64,000 bases of DNA from Sphingomonadales bacterium (GCA_016714795.1 JADKCA010000007.1:200103-264102); one strand, 5' to 3'; shown: positions 43,177-51,533, numbered from the stretch's first letter. Notes: a model not told the origin generated them from the sequence alone. A program made the numbers and translations.

Positions 43177-43701
43177 CTACTCCTCGCCAGTCGCGTATTG
43201 GCTGTTCTTGCCATGCTCGAGGCGGTCTATTGCGCCCGCGTAGCTTTGTTTAGATTTACCCAGAACCACCGCGCCAAATATCACATCTTTGTTCTTATAA
43301 AATTTGAAATTATTCTTGAATTCAATGCTAAATATTCGGCCTTTGTAAAACGTAATATGGGCCCATTCCTTCCGTCCATCGACAAACATTTCAATTTTGT
43401 AAAGTCTATCTCGAAATTCAGGATGTGATATGCGAAGTGAAGGCGATAAATTGAAATCATCGAAGTAGAAGATACTAACCATACCATCATTGAATTGCAT
43501 ATAGAATGGCTGTTCTAGTTGATTAACAACAACTAGCTGAATTTCATCTTCTAAAGTAGGCAAAAATTTATTCAAAAGATCTTGGTGTATTGGTCTGATT
43601 TTTCTACTTCCATCTCCCGACAATGATCCTGTCCACAAAAAGAATGAACGCAATAATTTTCCAAATATTGTCTTTGGATATGGACTCTCCTCCGATTCCA
43701 T
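43177..43701 (-). CDS. Putative immunity protein
   Basis: A 174-residue AT-rich gene starting MESEESPYPKTIFGKLLRSF. Its ATG shares a base with the toxin stop (TGATG). The sequence is mostly beta with aromatic residues (QPFYMQFNDGMVSIFYFDDF, KEWAHITFYKGRIFSIEFKN), suggesting a small alpha/beta domain. No family is recognised. The immunity role is inferred from the coupled position after the Rhs2-module tip. Confidence 0.66.
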   Translation of the reverse strand: MESEESPYPKTIFGKLLRSFFLWTGSLSGDGSRKIRPIHQDLLNKFLPTLEDEIQLVVVNQLEQPFYMQFNDGMVSIFYFDDFNLSPSLRISHPEFRDRLYKIEMFVDGRKEWAHITFYKGRIFSIEFKNNFKFYKNKDVIFGAVVLGKSKQSYAGAIDRLEHGKNSQYATGEE

Positions 43702-44336
43702 CACTTCCCATCTCCTTCGCCCAGAATACTGCCTAAAGCAGTTCCTGCCGCAACTCCGCGCAGCCACTCTGGCGTGCGATGAATTGGCCTCGCCCATTTT
43801 GGTAGTCGGTCGCCCCATTGCCTATGATCCGTTGGCCATCTGCTGCCGTCATGCCGATAATGCTGCCTGGGCGTCGCCCAACGTCCATTTACTCCACCGC
43901 GCTTGTTGAGTGCTTTGTTCAACCTGCCTTTAGTCAAGCGATCAACCCATTCGCGTGGAACGAAATGAGACCACTCCTTGCCTGTTACCCGCGTTAATGA
44001 TCGTGGTCCATAGCGCGCCGTCCAGCGCCAACCTATCCCGCCGCCGAGAGCCCCTGAAACCCCTGAAAGAGCGACTTCGCCCCAGTCATAGCAGTGCCTG
44101 TCAAATACATTCCGGCCTTTGCGCCAATTGTCAAACCCTTGTATCGCTAGCTCACTGCCAGCACCGACCGCAAATCCTGCCGCCAAATGTGCCGCAAGCC
44201 CCTCCGGATCAATTCCCGAAACCGGATTCCCACCCGCATACACATAGGGATGCACATCCCCACCCAGCCCGATGGGGTCGGCCTGAATGTAGCGCCCGGT
44301 GCTTGGATCATAATCGCGGTAGCGGTTGTAATACAA
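43701..44336 (-). CDS. Displaced Rhs2 module tip (shared pre-toxin segment, basic toxin end)
   Basis: A 211-codon open part. It starts in the core (YRDYDPSTGRYIQADPIGLG) and passes SGIDPEGL. Next comes a segment also found in full-length Rhs2 (GAGSELAIQGFDNWRKGRNV, HCYDWGEVA). The end is different: KEWSHFVPREWVDRLTKGRL, NGRWATPRQHYRHDGSRWPT and WARPIHRTPEWLRG. The SHF-P...RHYxHD pattern recalls tips of other Rhs proteins, but I cannot name an activity. Upstream core is broken (next entry). Confidence 0.7.
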   Translation of the reverse strand: MYYNRYRDYDPSTGRYIQADPIGLGGDVHPYVYAGGNPVSGIDPEGLAAHLAAGFAVGAGSELAIQGFDNWRKGRNVFDRHCYDWGEVALSGVSGALGGGIGWRWTARYGPRSLTRVTGKEWSHFVPREWVDRLTKGRLNKALNKRGGVNGRWATPRQHYRHDGSRWPTDHRQWGDRLPKWARPIHRTPEWLRGVAAGTALGSILGEGDGK

Positions 44337-45237
44337 GTCCGCCAGCGTGCGGCTCTGCCCCGGGGAAGCCGGGGGCTTGCCATGCGCCGGGCGTCGTCAC
44401 CGCGCCGCTGGCGTTGGTATAGACCTGCGGCACGCCGAGATGGTTGCCGTGGACCCACAGCAGCGTAGGCGTCGCGACCGGGCCGGAGGCGACGGCGAGC
44501 GGGGGGCGTAGCCGCCGACGCCATCATCTCCGCCGTACGCGGAACCGTCGCCGACCTCTGGGTTCCAGCCAGATAAACTCGGCGATCACATCGGCGGCGC
44601 TGGTGCCATACTCGCCGATGACGCGGCCGTCGCTGTCATAGACATAGCGGTGCGTCGTGCCGCCGCTCGTCACCGCGACGCGATCATCCATGCCGTTATA
44701 GACGTTGGTCTGGCTGGGATCGCCGGTGCGCGTGTAGGCGGTCAGGCGGCCATAGCCGTCATAGCTGGTGGAGACGCTTACCCCGGCAGGGCGGGTTTCA
44801 CTCGCCGTGTTGCCGCGCGCGTCGTAGCTGATGCTGCGCGTGCCCGCAGGGTGGTGATGTTCGCCAGACGGTTGGTGCCAGCGGTGCGGGTGTAGGTGTC
44901 GCTCGCCGCCGGATTGGCATCGGTGGGGAGCGCGCGATAGGCGACGCTGGTGCGGTTGCCGCCCTTGTCATGCGCATAGTCGGTGCGGCGCAACGCCCCG
45001 CTCGCCGTGTCTACGCGCGAGGCGGCCATTGCTGTCACAGGCATAGGCCATGCTCTTCGTTGCATCGACCGCATCAGTGATGCCGGTGATGTTGTCATCA
45101 TTGTCGTAAGCATAGGTGAGGTGCGAGGCGCTGTGCCACCGCTGGTGCGCAGCGTCTTGCCCGCAAGCCGCGCGTCATTGCCCCAGTCCTGCTCCATCAC
45201 CAGACCATTGCCCAGCGATGCGGATTTGAGCGCGCCA
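44337..45237 (-). pseudogene. Rhs2 core remnant with many indels
   Basis: About 900 bases closely match Rhs2 but carry at least seven one- or two-base indels relative to it. Examples are GGGGGG for GGGG near 44508, GGTTCCAGCC for GGTTCAGCC near 44570, and missing bases near 44850, 45020 and 45122. No continuous product is possible. The match ends at GAGCGCGCC (45236), where the next immunity gene's end begins. Confidence 0.82.
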
Positions 45238-45250
45238 TTGTAATTGGACA

Positions 45251-45580
45251 TCAATACTCATCAAAAAATAGGTTCATCTTTTTACAAAAATCCTGCGAAA
45301 TATTGAGGACAGACACTCGATCCTCACCAACGATGTCACGCAAGGAGATTGATATTGGTGAATCATAATTATTAACGTTTAAGACTCTATGTTCAACAGT
45401 TTGAAAAGACCAAAGATGAACATCATATTTGAAATTATCATCACCTAAATAATTAAATGAAATGAAATCTCCAATTTGCGGAATCGCTGATAAATCTATA
45501 TCTCCAAATATCCGTCCGACAGCGGAATTTTCTGTGAGTACCGAAACATCGATGTGAACAGTTATTGGTTTGACAGACAT
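45251..45580 (-). CDS. Putative immunity protein
   Basis: A 109-residue AT-rich protein (MSVKPITVHIDVSVLTENSA, IGDFISFNYLGDDNFKYDVH, ending KKMNLFFDEY). It begins 9 bases after the stop of the Rhs2 module tip, with AAAGG about 15 bases before the ATG. It is predicted mainly beta. No family is recognised; the function is inferred from position. Confidence 0.65.
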   Translation of the reverse strand: MSVKPITVHIDVSVLTENSAVGRIFGDIDLSAIPQIGDFISFNYLGDDNFKYDVHLWSFQTVEHRVLNVNNYDSPISISLRDIVGEDRVSVLNISQDFCKKMNLFFDEY

Positions 45581-45589
45581 AGATCAGGC

Positions 45590-46279
45590 TTAACCTTTTG
45601 ACGATGGTGAATTTGGGACAGAAATCTCTCTCAGCTTCCGACGCTGGTCAGACATCGGGCAGCCCATTTTCTCCCCGAGAGAAATCATTGCATGGATGTT
45701 AGCCAGTCGACCCGCGAGATCTGCGGCGTGAGTTGCCCAACCGACATGGCCGAACATTCCGCCCTTATCATTCAACATAGCCATTCTCTTGATTCTTGCA
45801 TTCTCGATCGCCTGATCAGCAGCCAGTCGGAGAGCCTTGCAAGGATCTTGGCTGTTGACACAGTATCTGTCGAATTGCCTCTCTTCAAGTCGTGTTAGCT
45901 CCTTTGGCCTCGAAACACTGGGTTGAACATTGATCTGATTCACGAGCACGCGCGCAACCGCACCAATCATCCAACCGATTCGTCCCGCTGGAGTGGCGCG
46001 GGAGGCAAAGCGTACAATTGCCCCGCCTATCGCCGCGGCGCTCAACCCATCCGGATCGATCCCCGTAACAGGATTGGCCCCGGCATAGACATATGGATTG
46101 GTATCTCCCGCCAGCCCTATCGGATCGGCCTGAATGTAGCGACCGGTGCTGGGATCATAATCGCGATGGCGGTTGTAGTAAAGGTCTGCGAAGGTGCGGC
46201 TCTGGCCGGGGAAGCCGGGGAGTTGCCATGCGCCGGGGGATGCCAGCGCGCCGCTGCTCGTGGTGTAGACCTGCGGCAC
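45590..46279 (-). CDS. Displaced Rhs2 C-terminal module, Cys-containing tip
   Basis: A 229-codon open part with the core hallmark STGRYIQADPIGLAGDTNPY and TGIDPDGL. The tip of about 150 residues has RQFDRYCVNSQDPCKALRLA, FGHVGWATHAADLAGRLANI and SLGEKMGCPMSDQRRKLRE. The pattern WxTHA-DL-GR--NI---I-LG-KMGC looks like a conserved unit, but I do not know its activity. The upstream core is out of frame. Confidence 0.68.
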   Translation of the reverse strand: MPQVYTTSSGALASPGAWQLPGFPGQSRTFADLYYNRHRDYDPSTGRYIQADPIGLAGDTNPYVYAGANPVTGIDPDGLSAAAIGGAIVRFASRATPAGRIGWMIGAVARVLVNQINVQPSVSRPKELTRLEERQFDRYCVNSQDPCKALRLAADQAIENARIKRMAMLNDKGGMFGHVGWATHAADLAGRLANIHAMISLGEKMGCPMSDQRRKLREISVPNSPSSKG

Positions 46280-46445
46280 GCCGAGATGGTTGGCATGGAC
46301 CCACAGCAGCGTCGGTGTCGCGACGGGGCCGGAGGCGACGGCGAGCGGGGCGTAGCCGCCAGTTGGTTCTCGCCAATCCCCCGGATTGGCTGCGCTGCCA
46401 ACTCCATCACCCCCACCGAACGCGGAACCGTCCCCGTCCTCTGGT
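46280..46445 (-). pseudogene. Rhs2 core remnant with insertion
   Basis: Continues the module upstream but is out of frame. About 35 bases (around 46361-46400, including an inverted GGTTCTCGCCAATCC/GGATTGGCTG) replace the Rhs2 sequence at this point. Similarity to Rhs2 ends near 46443, just before the stop of the next immunity gene. Confidence 0.75.
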
Positions 46446-46453
46446 GTTACTCA

Positions 46454-46963
46454 CTACCTGAACTGAGGTCCATCCCGTGTAACAGGAACAACCGGGGCGG
46501 GATCATCCAGCCATGCGACCGCTTCCTTGTCCGCGCAGCCCTTGGGAGGTTGAGCACTCGCGCATGCCTCCCTTACGATAGGACGTGCCATGCCCTTGTA
46601 CAGATCAATCCGGTCCGCAAAGCCCGGAGCGCCACCATTTTCGATCTGACCGACTGCATTTCTGATACTGACCGGATCGGCACTGGCCAACGCGTTCTCG
46701 ATCCTCAAATAACCAAATGGTGCGCATACGCCAAGATTGTCGTAACGCGTATTGAAATCGTCAATCTTGGCGCGCGCAGAGCATTCCCACTCAGCGGCAT
46801 CGGCGGCCTCTATATCGCCTTTGGTGGCCGGGATCGCTAGGTCGAGCAGCTTCCTTGTGTAGGGCGGATACTCAGTGCAGGAATTGCATTGCGAGCAAGA
46901 TGCGAGGGCAAAACCTGTTAACAACAGGGCTATACCACTCTTTGCAACCGGCTTAAGTTTCAT
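46454..46963 (-). CDS. Putative immunity lipoprotein
   Basis: A 169-residue protein with a lipoprotein signal (IALLLTGFALASC) from the ATG at 46963; longer readings overlap the toxin tip. The mature part has several Cys (SQCNSCTEYPPYTRKLLDLA, WECSARAKIDDF, GVCAPFGYLRIEN, REACASAQPPKGCADKE). It follows the caspase-like tip by 5 bases. A periplasmic lipoprotein immunity would imply a toxin acting outside the cytoplasm, or protection during entry. Confidence 0.7.
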   Translation of the reverse strand: MKLKPVAKSGIALLLTGFALASCSQCNSCTEYPPYTRKLLDLAIPATKGDIEAADAAEWECSARAKIDDFNTRYDNLGVCAPFGYLRIENALASADPVSIRNAVGQIENGGAPGFADRIDLYKGMARPIVREACASAQPPKGCADKEAVAWLDDPAPVVPVTRDGPQFR

Positions 46964-46968
46964 ATCGA

Positions 46969-48501
46969 TCAATCCTCTGGCGAGCGAAGGCTGTTCTGGG
47001 GCACAGTCACAGACCTTATGGTTACCGGAAGACCAGACTTGCCGCCACCACTTATGCCAAGCCCAACAACAGCTTGGCCTGCCGATGCTCCAAAAATCTG
47101 CGTACTCGTTGTTCCGTTTGGACGGAATGACTTGAACTGTCCGCCATTGGCTCGCCCTTGCTTTGTCACAACCCTTTGCACACCGATGCCGGGTTTGACA
47201 TAGCCGGTTGCAGCAATAACCGGAACGCCCGCACGACGCGCGATCTGCCCCGGTATCGGGCCATTGCCGACGTTGCAGGCAAGCAGCACAATCGATTGCT
47301 TCCCATCCCAACCGTGGCGGCGGATGTCATTGAGAAAACCTTCAATATCGAACTTCCCATTCTTCCGCGGCAACTTGTCACGGCCGAATCCGGACCGATT
47401 GCCGTGGGCACTAACCGTATAAACATCGCTTGGATCGAAGGTTCCATCCGCGACAACAGTCGCCCGATCCGACCAACTGTCTGTTGCGATCAAGCTGCGG
47501 TTAACGAGCCCCAGTGGATCGATCCCGGTCATCGGATTGTTGAGTGCATAGACATAGGGATTGGTATCCCCATCCAGCCCGATGGGGTCCGCCTGGATGT
47601 AGCGCCCGGTGCTGGGATCATAATCGCGATGGCGGTTGTAATAGAGGTCCGCCAGCGTGCGGCTCTGGCCGGGGAAGCCGGGGAGTTGCCACGCGCCGGG
47701 GGCGGTGATGGTGCCGCTGCTGGTGGTGTAGACCTGCGGCACGCCGAGATGGTTGCCATGGACCCACAGGAGTGTCGGCGTCGCGACCGGACCAGAGGCG
47801 ACCGCGAGCGGGGCGTAGCCGCCGACGCCGTCATCGCCACCGAACGCGGAACCATCGCCGACCTCCGGGTTCAGCCAGATGAACTCCGCGATCACATCGC
47901 TGGCGCTGGTGCCATATTCGCCCATCACGCGGCCATCGGCGTCGAACACATAGCGCCGCGTGGTGCCGCCGCTTGTCACCGCGACGCGATCATCAAGGCC
48001 GTTATAGGCGTTGGTCTGGGTGGGATCGCCGGTGCGCGTGTAGGCGGTCAGGCGGCCATAGCCGTCATAGCTGGTGGAGACGCTCACCCCGGCCGGGCGG
48101 GTTTCACTCGCTGTGTTGCCGCGCGCGTCGTAGCTGATGCTGCGCGTGCCTGCGGGCGTTGTGATCGAAGCGAGGCGGTTGGTGCCAGCGGTGCGGGTAT
48201 AGGTGTCGCTGCTCACCGGATTGGCGTCACCGGGCAGCGCGCGATACGCCACGCTGGTGCGGTTGCCGCCCTTGTCATGCGCATAATCAGTGCGACGCAA
48301 CGCCCCACTCGCCGTGTCTACGCGCGAGAGGCGGCCAATGCTGTCATAGGCATAGGCGATGCTACAGTCTGAATTAAGTATAGTGTCCCCAGAATTTAAG
48401 GTTACCCCGGTTGGTCGAAATGCCCAAGATGCTGGATTGCGCCCAGGGGAACCGACGCGTATGAAAAGTTGTACGGTCGATCGGCCATTCTGAGTGGTCA
48501 T
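46969..48501 (-). CDS. Displaced Rhs2 C-terminal module, caspase/CHAT-like tip
   Basis: An intact 510-codon frame. The first 45 codons are non-Rhs junction sequence including REP-C. From AYAYDSIGRLSRVDTASGAL the core follows Rhs2 to RYIQADPIGLDGDTNPYVYA and TGIDPLGL. The tip has VYTVSAHGNRSGFGRD (His about 366) and SIVLLACNVGNGPIPGQIAR (Cys about 408), then GVPVIAATGYV. A His/Cys dyad with LLACN-G and an xVxAATG strand is typical of caspase-fold peptidases (CHAT, C80). The upstream codons lack a signal peptide, so this is probably a donor unit rather than a secreted protein. Confidence 0.75.
   Translation of the reverse strand: MTTQNGRSTVQLFIRVGSPGRNPASWAFRPTGVTLNSGDTILNSDCSIAYAYDSIGRLSRVDTASGALRRTDYAHDKGGNRTSVAYRALPGDANPVSSDTYTRTAGTNRLASITTPAGTRSISYDARGNTASETRPAGVSVSTSYDGYGRLTAYTRTGDPTQTNAYNGLDDRVAVTSGGTTRRYVFDADGRVMGEYGTSASDVIAEFIWLNPEVGDGSAFGGDDGVGGYAPLAVASGPVATPTLLWVHGNHLGVPQVYTTSSGTITAPGAWQLPGFPGQSRTLADLYYNRHRDYDPSTGRYIQADPIGLDGDTNPYVYALNNPMTGIDPLGLVNRSLIATDSWSDRATVVADGTFDPSDVYTVSAHGNRSGFGRDKLPRKNGKFDIEGFLNDIRRHGWDGKQSIVLLACNVGNGPIPGQIARRAGVPVIAATGYVKPGIGVQRVVTKQGRANGGQFKSFRPNGTTSTQIFGASAGQAVVGLGISGGGKSGLPVTIRSVTVPQNSLRSPED
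48371..48396. repeat. REP-C copy
   Basis: GAATTAAGTATAGTGTCCCC, then AGAATTT. It abuts the 5' end of Rhs2-derived core through the same GATGCTACAGTCT sequence seen near 51214. Confidence 0.82.
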
Positions 48502-48506
48502 ATTGT

Positions 48507-49100
48507 ATGTCTTTAAAACAATCCGTACGCCTCGCCTGCTACAGTGCTCTAGAGAAGGCGGGCTTCGAGCGCTTTTTAAAGGAAGGTGTTGATTGGCCGA
48601 TAACCGATGGATTCCATTGCTGGGTGGGGTTAAACACTGCTGTTGATCCGGGCCAAGTGGAAATCGTTCCTTTCGTCGGTCTCCATGTGGTGCCGGTGGA
48701 GAAGCTCGCCGCGCAGCTCAAGGGTAAGCGTTATGTCCGTGGGATCGCGACCTTCGCGCTTCCAATGGGCGACCTTGAAGGCGCGCGGGAGAAACGAGCG
48801 TTCGTGTTCACAGCATCTCAAAGTGACGAAGCGATTTCGCGCGAAGCGGATCGTTTGGCGTCACTCTATGCATCAGTTGGTCTGAGCTATGCACATTCCA
48901 TCGCCAGTTACGGAAGGCTTTTGCCCCTGCTGGAGATGAGACTTGGCATGCTAGGTGGATACCCAGAAAGCTATGCATGCTGTTTGAGACTAATGGATCG
49001 AGAGGGTGAAGCAGAAGCTTTCGTCGAAGATTTTGTGAGGCAGGAGCCGGAATATTTTGCTGCCTTTGCTACTGCCTTTTTGGCTACCATGCCCGATTAG
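48507..49100 (+). CDS. Hypothetical protein, opposite orientation
   Basis: A 197-residue soluble protein, MSLKQSVRLACYSALEKAGF onward, with DGFHCWVGLNTAVDPGQVEI and VPFVGLHVVPVEKLAAQLKG. It is one of very few genes in the array on the plus strand, lying between an Rhs2 module and a RAYT element. No family is recognised. Codon use and GC are closer to the host than to the AT-rich immunity genes. It may be an orphan immunity gene left by rearrangement or unrelated cargo. No clear ribosome site precedes the ATG. Confidence 0.6.
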   Translation: MSLKQSVRLACYSALEKAGFERFLKEGVDWPITDGFHCWVGLNTAVDPGQVEIVPFVGLHVVPVEKLAAQLKGKRYVRGIATFALPMGDLEGAREKRAFVFTASQSDEAISREADRLASLYASVGLSYAHSIASYGRLLPLLEMRLGMLGGYPESYACCLRLMDREGEAEAFVEDFVRQEPEYFAAFATAFLATMPD

Positions 49101-49114
49101 TACGCTGTCTGAGG

Positions 49115-49539
49115 GTTACGGTGACAGTGCACTTAACTCTTGTGCGCAACATGGAGCTTGCTTTGGAGCGGAGATGGGCCGATTGGCGCGCTTTGTTATT
49201 CCCGGTATTCCCCACCATGTCACGCAGCGCGGAAATGGGCGGCAACAGGCCTTCTTATGCGACGATGATTATGCGCTTTACCGCGATCTGCTGCGCGCGC
49301 ATGCTGCGGCCAGTTGCGGTGTGGAGCTGGGTCCTCATGCCCAATCATGTTCATCTCAGCTGCTGCGTGCGGGGGAAGACGAGCCACTCTCGATGGCGTT
49401 ACGCAGGGCAGAGACCGTGGGAAGGCCATTGGGGGACGATGCCTTCATGGCGTGGATACAGGCAGCGGTCGGGCGAGATGCCAAGCCGGGCAAGCGAGGG
49501 CCTGCAAGGAAGGATAGTTAAGTGCACTGTCACCGTAAC
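49115..49539 (+). mobile_element. RAYT element 5 with perfect terminal inverted REP-B repeats
   Basis: The two ends are exact inverted copies of REP-B (GTTACGGTGACAGTGCACTT at 49115-49134 and its complement at 49520-49539). The enclosed transposase (49174-49521) has an in-frame internal deletion: it runs MGRLARFVIPGIPHHVTQRG to RAHAAAS, then a scrambled CGVELGPHAQSCSSQ, then LLRAGEDEPLSMALRR to KRGPARKDS. The HUH motif is lost, so it is inactive. This copy is in opposite orientation to the other four. Confidence 0.85.
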
Positions 49540-49554
49540 CCGAGAGCTATTTAG

Positions 49555-49579
49555 GGGTTTTCGCACCTGTCACCGTAAT
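49555..49579 (+). repeat. REP-A copy
   Basis: GGGTTTTCGCACCTGTCACC then GTAAT, about 100 bases downstream of the stop of the following immunity gene (which reads leftward). The spacer 49580-49681 holds nothing recognisable. Confidence 0.75.
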
Positions 49580-49681
49580 TCCACCGTTGTTCCCGCTCAA
49601 TCCAGTCCGCCAAATCACAGGTGTAGCGCAGCCACACCCAATTCTCTAATTGCCGAAACGAATATTTTGACATATCTTTAT

Positions 49682-50011
49682 CTATAATTTTCCAAAATTA
49701 AGTAAAAATGATTCGATTAATTCGAGATCTTCATTCCAAACTCCATCAATTTTCTTAATAGTTTTGTATAGATCCAATCGCCAACTCTCATTTATAGTTG
49801 CAAATGTGGTATATATAATTTTTCCAATTTCAGTTTGAATAAAAAATATTTTTTTCCGGAAAATATAGTTATTTACGTATTTATCAAAATCTTGACCTGA
49901 GAATTCATCAAATTTCTCATGTGTATACCTGTAAAAAGATGCCATGGGCTTTTTCCCCGCAAGCATTAGTTCTAATTCTCGCCCTGATCGACTCTCAAAA
50001 TTGATATTCAT
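49682..50011 (-). CDS. Putative immunity protein
   Basis: A 109-residue very AT-rich protein (MNINFESRSGRELELMLAGK, FSGQDFDKYVNNYIFRKKIF, ending LIESFLLNFGKL). Its ATG shares a base with the preceding tip's stop (TGATG). It is alpha-rich with clustered Lys/Phe/Ile. No family is recognised. Its composition contrasts strongly with the 65%-plus GC Rhs core. Confidence 0.66.
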   Translation of the reverse strand: MNINFESRSGRELELMLAGKKPMASFYRYTHEKFDEFSGQDFDKYVNNYIFRKKIFFIQTEIGKIIYTTFATINESWRLDLYKTIKKIDGVWNEDLELIESFLLNFGKL

Positions 50012-51264
50012 CAGTCTAAATTCCTAGGCGTCGGACCAGGCATTGGTGAGCCATTCTTACGCTTCCTATCACAATCCGGACACTCACTTGTTCCAGTCGC
50101 TCCACCATGAGGTGCTCCACAACTAGGATTCGTGCAATGATACGGCCCCCATCCCCCTCGCCTCTTCCTTTGGTTATCTGCCATCTGATCGATGACAGCA
50201 TTTGCAGTCTGGGTAAGGGCTTTACAAGCTCTCGCAACTTTAATGGCTGGAGGACCGATGGTCCTCATACACAGCGCAAAATTGTTTCTACACCACCAGA
50301 CAAGTCCTTCGCCCAGCAACTCCCCAGCGGCAACTGCGCCTCGAACTGCCGCCGGACTTAACCCATCGGGGTCAACAATGTTAACCGGGTTCCCACCAGC
50401 ATAAACATAAGGATTGGTATCGCCCGCCAACCCGATGGGGTCGGCCTGAATGTAGCGCCCCGTCGTCGGATCATAATCCCGGTACCGGTTGTAATACAAG
50501 TCCGCCAGCGTGCGGCTCTGCCCGGGGAAGCCGGGGGCTTGCCATGCGCCGGGTGTCGTCACCGCGCCGCTGGCGTTGGTGTAAACCTGCGGCACGCCGA
50601 GGTGGTTGCCGTGGACCCACAGCAGCGTAGGCGTCGCGACCGGGCCAGAGGCGACCGCGAGCGGGGCGTAGCCGCCGACGCCATCATCTCCGCCGTACGC
50701 GGAACCGTCGCCGACCTCTGGGTTCAGCCAGATAAACTCGGCGATCACATCGGCGGCGCTGGTGCCATACTCGCCGATGACGCGGCCGTCGCTGTCATAG
50801 ACATAGCGGTGCGTCGTGCCGCCGCTCGTCACCGCGACGCGATCATCCATGCCGTTATAGACGTTGGTCTGGCTGGGATCGCCGGTGCGCGTGTAGGCGG
50901 TCAGGCGGCCATAGCCGTCATAGCTGGTGGAGACGCTTACCCCGGCAGGGCGGGTTTCGCTCGCTGTGTTGCCGCGCGCGTCATAGCTGATGGTGCGCGT
51001 GCCCGCCGCTGTGGTGATGCTGGCGAGCCGGTTTGTGCCCGCCGTGCGGGTGTAGGTGTCGCTCGCCGCCGGATTGGCATCGGTGGGGAGCGCCCGATAC
51101 GCCACGCTCGTGCGGTTGCCGCCCTTGTCATGCGCATAATCGGTGCGGCGCAACGCCCCGCTCGCCGTGTCTACGCGCGAGAGGCGGCCATTGCTGTCAT
51201 AGGCATAGGCGATGCTACAGTCTGAATTAAGTGCACTGTCACCGTAACTCCATGTTGTGCACAA
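50011..51264 (-). CDS. Displaced Rhs2 C-terminal module, zinc-ribbon-like tip
   Basis: A 417-codon intact frame. A few REP-derived codons come first. From AYAYDSNGRLSRVDTASGAL the core follows Rhs2 to RYIQADPIGLAGDTNPYVYA and NIVDPDGL. The tip of about 100 residues has WWCRNNFALCMRTIGPPAIK and a C-terminal cysteine cluster, CTNPSCGAPH and SECPDCDRKRKNG, which could bind zinc. No known activity is assigned. No signal peptide. Confidence 0.7.
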   Translation of the reverse strand: MCTTWSYGDSALNSDCSIAYAYDSNGRLSRVDTASGALRRTDYAHDKGGNRTSVAYRALPTDANPAASDTYTRTAGTNRLASITTAAGTRTISYDARGNTASETRPAGVSVSTSYDGYGRLTAYTRTGDPSQTNVYNGMDDRVAVTSGGTTHRYVYDSDGRVIGEYGTSAADVIAEFIWLNPEVGDGSAYGGDDGVGGYAPLAVASGPVATPTLLWVHGNHLGVPQVYTNASGAVTTPGAWQAPGFPGQSRTLADLYYNRYRDYDPTTGRYIQADPIGLAGDTNPYVYAGGNPVNIVDPDGLSPAAVRGAVAAGELLGEGLVWWCRNNFALCMRTIGPPAIKVARACKALTQTANAVIDQMADNQRKRRGGWGPYHCTNPSCGAPHGGATGTSECPDCDRKRKNGSPMPGPTPRNLD

Positions 51265-51289
51265 GAGTTAAGTGCACTGTCACCGTAAC
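51224..51289. repeat. Two REP-B copies at an Rhs2 module edge
   Basis: GAATTAAGTGCACTGTCACC starts at 51224 and merges the start of REP-C (GAATTAAGT) with REP-B. A second REP-B lies at 51268-51289 with CCATGTTGTGCACAAGAG between. This looks like a recombination product between the two repeat types. Confidence 0.78.
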
Positions 51290-51295
51290 TCCAGA

Positions 51296-51533
51296 GGAAG
51301 TTGGGGACAGGAGCGCCGACGCGCTCCTCTAATTTGAGGTCACGTATCCAAACGACAGACGCTGCAATTGGCGTCACGTCGCCATTCACAACTCGTCGGT
51401 AAAGCCACTGCCTTGCATCTCGTTCTGAAATCTGAAGATGATCGCCGACCTTCAAGACTGCTTGGCGAGCAGAAAGGGCGGACAGCCACGCTTCCTCAAC
51501 ATCGCCGCTTGTTTCCGAATCGCTCTTTCCCAT
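51296..51533 (-). pseudogene. 3'-truncated gene of unknown function
   Basis: A frame starting MGKSDSETSGDVEEAWLSAL runs through LKVGDHLQISERDARQWLYR and SVVWIRDLKLEERVGAP and meets the REP-B pair at about 51290. There the natural end is replaced by repeat-derived codons. The helical middle could be a DNA-binding or excisionase-like fold, but this is a guess. Confidence 0.5.
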
